Shown piece by piece: positions 6,764-10,703 of a stretch of 10,703 nucleotides of DNA. Made by a program: the position numbers and the translations under genes. The DNA lies in contig DAOTVW010000103.1 in NCBI GenBank assembly GCA_034436035.1, forward strand, positions 1 through 10,703, in the 5' to 3' direction. Source of the DNA: UBA4823 sp034436035 (lineage in GTDB: Bacteria > Chloroflexota > Anaerolineae > Anaerolineales > UBA4823). Below the pieces are notes generated by a model, which made no database searches, had not been told where the DNA came from, and saw nothing but the letters and a program-made list of their open reading frames with translations. The stretch's first letter is position 1, and each line of letters starts with the position of its first letter.

Positions 6764-8635
6764 TTACCGCCTTAATTCCCGGATATTATCCCATAAGATA
6801 AATAAACCAGCCAGGAAGACTCCGCCAATCACAATTTGCCAGAAAAATTGAAAAACCAGGATAAAAAAAGAAACAATTGCTAAACCAATTGATAAGCTGT
6901 TGATTAATCGCGGTAATTGGCGGCGAAAGCTAGCTTCGATAAAAATCAACGCACTGATTAGCGCCACTAAACCAACCAGGAAGTAATGCCGGGCAAACAG
7001 CCAGATTAATACAAAACCGATCAAAAGCAATCCGACACTTACTGCCGCGATCATCTCGCTAATAAAATTCAATTCATTCGTTTGCGGCAATGGCTTTTGT
7101 TCACGCCGAATATGGGCGCGGGGTGACTCGCGATACCCCTGTTGAATTTGTTCCCCATATTGGAGCAACGCCGCGCGAATATCCCTGGATTCTGCCAATT
7201 CTTTTTTTAATTGCCAGAGCTCTTGCGACAAAGAGGTTATCTCCCGTTGGATTTTTTGATATTCTTCATTCAGATAACATTGATCTACCAACGCTACAGA
7301 TAGTGTACCCATCCGCTGTAGTTCTCGACTTTTAGCTTGAATTGCCTCCTCTAGCTCAGCGATCCGAATTTGAATTTGGGCAGCTTGTTGGTCAATCAGG
7401 TCACCCCATATCGAGTATGGCGGTACTTTGTCTAGTCCTGCCCAGCCTAGAGGATCGATCCAACTGCGCCGATAACTGCCATCACGATTATAAACCGGAC
7501 CAGCTGGAGCATTTTCGCCAGCAATAGGATCTTCTGCATACAAACCCCATAAACCGCGATACTGCGTTGCCCAAGGTGTATTATCATTTAAAACACAGGT
7601 CTGCCATGTGAGATCTTGATTAGCGCCGATGGTTATCCCATCCCCACGGGCATAATCAATAAAGGGAATTCGGAAAACGTTGAATTCATTCTTGCTCTCT
7701 TTTGATCCTGCTTGGCGGAGAAAATTAACCCACAGTTCCTGTAATAAATCCACTGCGCGCACGAAGGGTTTCAAAAAAGGCAGTTCAAGTTCCGCCATAT
7801 ACTCGCCGGGCTGAAAATAACTTGCATGGCTTCCCGCACCCACATAGACAACCGGGTGATCGCCGACTTTTTCTAATTCGGGGTCATCCCAGCGGCGGCG
7901 GAGATCATCACCAGAAAAATCATGAGAAGCAAGAGCAATCCACTCCGGTTGGATCGATTCCACCCATTCTTGCGTATTCACCATCAAGGGTTCATCATGC
8001 TGAAGCGGTTCTGAACAATACACCGAGACCATCTCCCAATCCCCCTCATGATCATTAACACCTAAAAAACCGGAGCGCCAATTATTGAATGGATAAAAAT
8101 ACCAATACTGCAAGATGATCCAATTATGTGTGCGGACTATTCTCCCATAATAACAATAGCGTTCTTCTTTTTGTTGAAGTTGCTGGTAAGCTAATGCTGC
8201 CGCTGCTGCAGTATCCCCAGGCACTCTTCCGCGCAGGAACAAGGTCAGGCTAAACAATGCATCCACTAATCGTGAGGCATACCCGACCCGTGCCAACCTT
8301 GCTCGTTCAATCCGAAAAGAATCGTACTGGCTGCTATGGCTAATCTTTTGGATTGCCTTATTGAGCGAATATTTTGCCAGCTCGATTAAATCAAGTGGAT
8401 CAATGAATTTCAGGAAGTAGATACTGCCTGGTGGAGCTGGTTTAGGTTTGCACAAATCATCAATCGTTAATGCACCTTGAGGAATTAATTCTTGAGCTGG
8501 CTTAGCAGGTTCTTTGACCCATAAACTACACTCAGAGATATAACGCTCGACATCCATCGGGAAAAATTTTTCACCGCGCGTGTACTTCAAGATTGGCTCA
8601 AACCGTCGCAGCAATGCAAGCGCAAATTCATCCAT
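6764..8635 (-). CDS. Vps62-like domain protein with coiled coil and four C-terminal membrane helices
   Basis: This is a 623-aa protein of unknown function. Residues 170-275 resemble the Vps62 family: HNWIILQYWYFYPFNNW (170-186), NDHEGDWEMVSVY (194-206) and PVVYVGAGSHASYF (261-274). The HEGDWE and GSHASYF signatures are the usual landmarks of that fold. The preceding 165 residues contain no signal peptide. Residues 300-410 are Trp/Pro/Gly-rich (GLWGLYAEDP, SWIDPLGWAGLDKVP). Residues 413-500 are rich in Glu, Gln, Leu and Lys with heptad-like spacing, a likely coiled coil. Four hydrophobic helices follow at about 526-547, 550-568, 579-598 and 600-616, ending in a basic tail. The large N-terminal part would be a soluble domain anchored by the C-terminus, probably on the cytoplasmic side. 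The start overlaps the preceding stop (TAATG), indicating coupling. The Vps62 assignment is from motif memory only. Confidence 0.72.
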   Translation of the reverse strand: MDEFALALLRRFEPILKYTRGEKFFPMDVERYISECSLWVKEPAKPAQELIPQGALTIDDLCKPKPAPPGSIYFLKFIDPLDLIELAKYSLNKAIQKISHSSQYDSFRIERARLARVGYASRLVDALFSLTLFLRGRVPGDTAAAAALAYQQLQQKEERYCYYGRIVRTHNWIILQYWYFYPFNNWRSGFLGVNDHEGDWEMVSVYCSEPLQHDEPLMVNTQEWVESIQPEWIALASHDFSGDDLRRRWDDPELEKVGDHPVVYVGAGSHASYFQPGEYMAELELPFLKPFVRAVDLLQELWVNFLRQAGSKESKNEFNVFRIPFIDYARGDGITIGANQDLTWQTCVLNDNTPWATQYRGLWGLYAEDPIAGENAPAGPVYNRDGSYRRSWIDPLGWAGLDKVPPYSIWGDLIDQQAAQIQIRIAELEEAIQAKSRELQRMGTLSVALVDQCYLNEEYQKIQREITSLSQELWQLKKELAESRDIRAALLQYGEQIQQGYRESPRAHIRREQKPLPQTNELNFISEMIAAVSVGLLLIGFVLIWLFARHYFLVGLVALISALIFIEASFRRQLPRLINSLSIGLAIVSFFILVFQFFWQIVIGGVFLAGLFILWDNIRELRR

Positions 8636-9072
8636 TACTGATTGTCCTTTTCCTGAATATGAAAGGCGTTTTGGACTTCGTCTAAATTGAGATAGAAGAC
8701 AATCAAAATTCCTAAAGCCATCCCAATGTAATTCGGACGGTGCCGCATATAACTAATTAAGCCAAATAGCAAACCCAACCCTTGTAAGGACATGGAAAAA
8801 AGCCATGCCCAATGAACCAACTTTAACAAGGCAATGCTCATTAAAATCATCAGGCTGCCTAAGCCGATCAGGACGATTGCGGAGGAGAGACTTTCAAAGA
8901 GGGGTAATGGAATGAACCTCCAATTCCCTAAATGTTGCTGCAATCCCCAACCGTGAGCAATTGCTTGATAAATACCCGCGCTTAATAAACCAGCCCCTTG
9001 GACAATTTGGATGACCGCAACAATGACAACGCTACGCGGTAAAGTAAGATGAATTCTTTTCGATCGCCTCAT
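8635..9072 (-). CDS. Small four-helix integral membrane protein (hypothetical)
   Basis: The product is 145 aa when begun at the ATG at 9072. An upstream TTG at 9114 is possible in frame, but the ATG overlaps the stop of the zinc-ribbon gene as ATGA, which favours it. After a basic start (MRRSKR) there are four hydrophobic segments, at about residues 13-38, 58-83, 86-109 and 114-129, and a short polar tail ending EKDNQ. The YLNLDEVQNAF end is a common finish for small bacterial membrane proteins of the DUF2127-like sort, but I cannot assign a family. Its stop overlaps the start of the Vps62-like gene by one base (TAATG). The tight coupling on both sides suggests a membrane partner for that protein. 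Confidence 0.75.
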   Translation of the reverse strand: MRRSKRIHLTLPRSVVIVAVIQIVQGAGLLSAGIYQAIAHGWGLQQHLGNWRFIPLPLFESLSSAIVLIGLGSLMILMSIALLKLVHWAWLFSMSLQGLGLLFGLISYMRHRPNYIGMALGILIVFYLNLDEVQNAFHIQEKDNQ

Positions 9073-9287
9073 TCTGGTTTCGATGATGGGTTTTCCTGCT
9101 TGGTTGGTTTCCAATCAGGGGCAGCATGCTGCAATTCTGTACGCGAAATGCGGTTTGCCCGCCGACAATGTGGGCAGTAGGCGTTATAATGGTGCAAATT
9201 TTGCTCTTGGAGTGCATCTAAAGCAGCGTAAACTTCCTCTTTTCGTAAGGCGAAAGGCTTATGGCAATGATTACAACGAATTTGCAT
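9069..9287 (-). CDS. Small zinc-ribbon protein with two CxxC pairs
   Basis: The 72-aa product has a CNHC pair (Cys5, Cys8) and a CPHC pair (Cys38, Cys41), separated by a helical-looking, Glu/Leu-rich stretch. This is the pattern of a zinc ribbon or rubredoxin-like knuckle. The C-terminus (residues 55-72) is polar and probably disordered (KPTKQENPSSKPE). The ATG start is well supported by AAGGAG at 9301-9296, eight bases upstream. This is the first gene of the minus-strand cassette, and its TGA overlaps the ATG of the membrane-protein gene. A nucleic-acid or protein-binding role is possible, but no specific function can be read from the sequence. Confidence 0.75.
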   Translation of the reverse strand: MQIRCNHCHKPFALRKEEVYAALDALQEQNLHHYNAYCPHCRRANRISRTELQHAAPDWKPTKQENPSSKPE

Positions 9288-9495
9288 CGTTTCATCTCCT
9301 TGCTCTTAAGTATACAACACTTCGCGGGGAGAAGGGCCTTATGAGAGAGGATTAATCCATCGGTATCTATGAGCTAAATTACTTGGATTAAATTGGATTG
9401 GCAGGATAAATGAGATTTTATGAAGAGAATAAAATAGGAAACACTCCTTTATATATGAAAGATCACAAAAACTATTTATCATCGAGGAGAAGGAC
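9288..9495. promoter_or_regulatory. Divergent intergenic region between zinc-ribbon cassette and DUF554 gene
   Basis: This 208-bp AT-rich region must carry promoters for both directions. Toward the cassette, TATACT at 9314-9309 (minus) is a fair -10, but no good -35 lies 16-18 bp upstream. Toward the DUF554 gene I see no convincing promoter pair; TTGGCA at 9398-9403 has no -10 at usual spacing. A perfect 10-bp palindrome GGATTAATCC lies at 9349-9358. Two further copies of GGATT lie in a 10-bp-period repeat, TTGGATT at 9383-9389 and 9393-9399. These could be an operator, though the evidence is thin. A purine-rich ribosome site, GAGGAGAAGG, lies at 9484-9493 just before the DUF554 ATG. Confidence 0.4.
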
Positions 9496-10215
9496 ATGAC
9501 TGGCACAATCATCAACATCATTACCGTACTTGGAGGTGGATTACTAGGGCTCTTATTTGGGGCACGCCTACCAGAGAAAATGCGCCAAACAATCGTCGCT
9601 GGTTTAGGGTTGTTTACCCTCGCGATTGGTCTGCAAATGTTTTTCAAAACCGCTAATTCAATTATTGTTTTGGCAGGAATTTTATTTGGCGGTATTCTCG
9701 GTGAATGGTGGAAAATCGAGGATAAATTAGCCGGGTTAGGGGCATGGCTTGAACAGAAATTCACATCCGGTGAAGATAAAGACGAAAATGGCAGTCGTTT
9801 TATCCGTGGTTTTATGACAGCTTCTCTTTTATTCTGTATTGGACCAATGGCTATTCTTGGCTCCATTCAGGATGGGTTGAGCGGTGATTATAAATTACTT
9901 GCCATCAAATCCGTTCTAGATGGTTTTGCGGCATTAGCCTTCGCGTCCACTTTGGGAGTGGGTGTGCTTTTTTCCAGTTTGGTGATCTTGGTGTATCAAG
10001 GCGGGATCAGCCTTTTAGCAGCCCAGGTGCAATCCTATGTCACACCAGCAATGATGACGGAAATGACTGCCGCAGGTGGTTTATTAATCAGCGGTTTAGC
10101 ATTCAGCACCTTGCTGGAAATTAAACGAATCAGGGTTGGCAATTTTTTACCAGCCCTGCTTATTGCGCCTCTCATCGTGGTGATTTTGGAAGCGCTGCAT
10201 ATCGCTATCAAATAA
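9496..10215 (+). CDS. DUF554 family integral membrane protein (YdfK/YqgA-like)
   Basis: The 239-aa protein has the normal length for the DUF554 family, whose function is not established. The N-terminus starts directly in a membrane segment (MTGTIINIITVLGGGLLG). Further hydrophobic stretches lie at about residues 32-50, 54-70, 106-124, 136-168, 192-208 and 216-236, with a charged loop at 85-103 (SGEDKDENGSR). The family signature GPMAILGSIQDGLSGD is clear at 116-131. The start is fixed by the GAGGAGAAGG ribosome site and the canonical N-terminus. The gene appears monocistronic. It is divergent from the zinc-ribbon cassette and ends 24 bp from the convergent DsbA-like gene, with no terminator hairpin visible between them. 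Confidence 0.92.
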   Translation: MTGTIINIITVLGGGLLGLLFGARLPEKMRQTIVAGLGLFTLAIGLQMFFKTANSIIVLAGILFGGILGEWWKIEDKLAGLGAWLEQKFTSGEDKDENGSRFIRGFMTASLLFCIGPMAILGSIQDGLSGDYKLLAIKSVLDGFAALAFASTLGVGVLFSSLVILVYQGGISLLAAQVQSYVTPAMMTEMTAAGGLLISGLAFSTLLEIKRIRVGNFLPALLIAPLIVVILEALHIAIK

Positions 10216-10239
10216 ATATAGTTTGGGGGAGATGAATTT

Positions 10240-10703
10240 CTATGGTTGGACACCAGCAGCGGTTAATGCGGCGTCGATCTCCTTTTTGAACTCCTCATAA
10301 GGTAATGCGCCTTCAATTAGTTTCCCATTGATTAAAAACGATGGCGTCCCGCCAATATTAGCTTTCTTTCCTTGCTCAATACCGGCTTGATATTTCGATT
10401 CAAATTTCTTTTGCTTTATGCAGGACTTGAATTGGTCCATGTTCAAACCCAATGCTTGTGCAAAAGCCTCTAAGCGTTTGGGTACAAAATCGCCCACATT
10501 TTCACCGGTTTGATTGGCAAAGAGGATATCATGATATTCCCAGAATTTTCCCTGATCACCAGCGCAAAATGCAGCCAAAGCAGCGTCGACCGATTCTTGT
10601 CCAATTGCCATACCGCCTGGTCCATAAGGGATAAATTCAAAATAGACTTTTCCGGTTTTAACATAATTTTCGATGATCAGCGGTTCCGTTTCTCTGGCAA
10701 ACC
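10240..10703 (-). CDS. DsbA-family thioredoxin-fold oxidoreductase (3' part, cut by window edge)
   Basis: An internal ATG at 10611 gives a 123-aa reading, but the frame continues without a stop to the window edge and the added residues are family-like (FARETEPLIIENYVKTGKVYFEF). The gene is therefore partial, with 153 codons visible. The fragment holds the second half of the DsbA/Thioredoxin_4 fold: the conserved FCAGDQGKFWEYHDILFANQ block at fragment residues 45-64, the Cys at residue 94, and GGTPSFLING, whose Thr-Pro is the cis-proline loop facing the active site. The CxxC active site is expected only a few residues beyond the edge, since FARETEP normally follows it closely. Such proteins usually form or reduce disulfides outside the cytoplasm and are membrane-anchored or exported, but no signal region can be seen here. 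It is convergent with the DUF554 gene. Confidence 0.9.
   Translation of the reverse strand, partial: FARETEPLIIENYVKTGKVYFEFIPYGPGGMAIGQESVDAALAAFCAGDQGKFWEYHDILFANQTGENVGDFVPKRLEAFAQALGLNMDQFKSCIKQKKFESKYQAGIEQGKKANIGGTPSFLINGKLIEGALPYEEFKKEIDAALTAAGVQP

Noticed and set aside
9073..9114. A 14-residue N-terminal extension of the four-helix protein from a TTG start
   Set aside because: The ATG at 9072 overlaps the upstream stop as ATGA, in line with the coupling seen through the rest of the cassette.
9083..9355. A 90-codon open frame on the plus strand opposite the zinc-ribbon gene
   Set aside because: The minus strand here carries paired CxxC motifs, a good ribosome site and operon overlaps. 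The plus-strand frame has none of these.
9339..9866. A 175-codon open frame on the minus strand overlapping the DUF554 gene
   Set aside because: It is the shadow of a clear DUF554 coding region. Its composition (many Pro, Ser, Ile, Asn) is typical of an antisense frame.

Overview
The window looks like a piece of a chromosome from an environmental bacterium of moderate GC, most plausibly a member of the Chloroflexota (class Anaerolineae). That placement is an inference. It rests on the style of the glycogen genes, a lipoprotein with a Thr/Ser/Pro linker, a large Vps62-like membrane protein, and a short palindromic repeat family of a kind I associate with such genomes. No rRNA, tRNA, transposase, phage gene or CRISPR array is visible.

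Left edge (1-357) has no convincing gene. It holds four copies of a 15-bp dyad-symmetric motif in two direct and two inverted modules. Next is an alpha-glucan block. A GH57 glycoside hydrolase (minus strand, 358-1752) is divergent, across a 111-bp promoter region, from a tightly coupled plus-strand operon: glgA (glycogen synthase, 1864-3330), glgC (ADP-glucose pyrophosphorylase, 3327-4589) and malQ (4-alpha-glucanotransferase, 4582-6081). GlgC makes ADP-glucose, GlgA polymerises it, and MalQ and the GH57 enzyme would remodel or degrade the glucan. No glgB-type branching enzyme and no phosphorylase lie in the window.

The middle (6096-9287) is a minus-strand cassette of four genes joined by overlaps or a 2-nt gap. 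In transcription order they are a small double-CxxC zinc-ribbon protein, a four-helix membrane protein, a 623-aa Vps62-like protein with a coiled coil and four C-terminal membrane helices, and a lipoprotein with a beta-rich domain. I know of no described system with this composition. It is the best candidate here for something new, probably an envelope-associated function.

The right end has a DUF554 (YdfK/YqgA-like) membrane protein gene (9496-10215, plus), divergent from the cassette across a 208-bp intergenic region. Convergent with it is the 3' part of a DsbA/thioredoxin-fold oxidoreductase gene that runs off the window.
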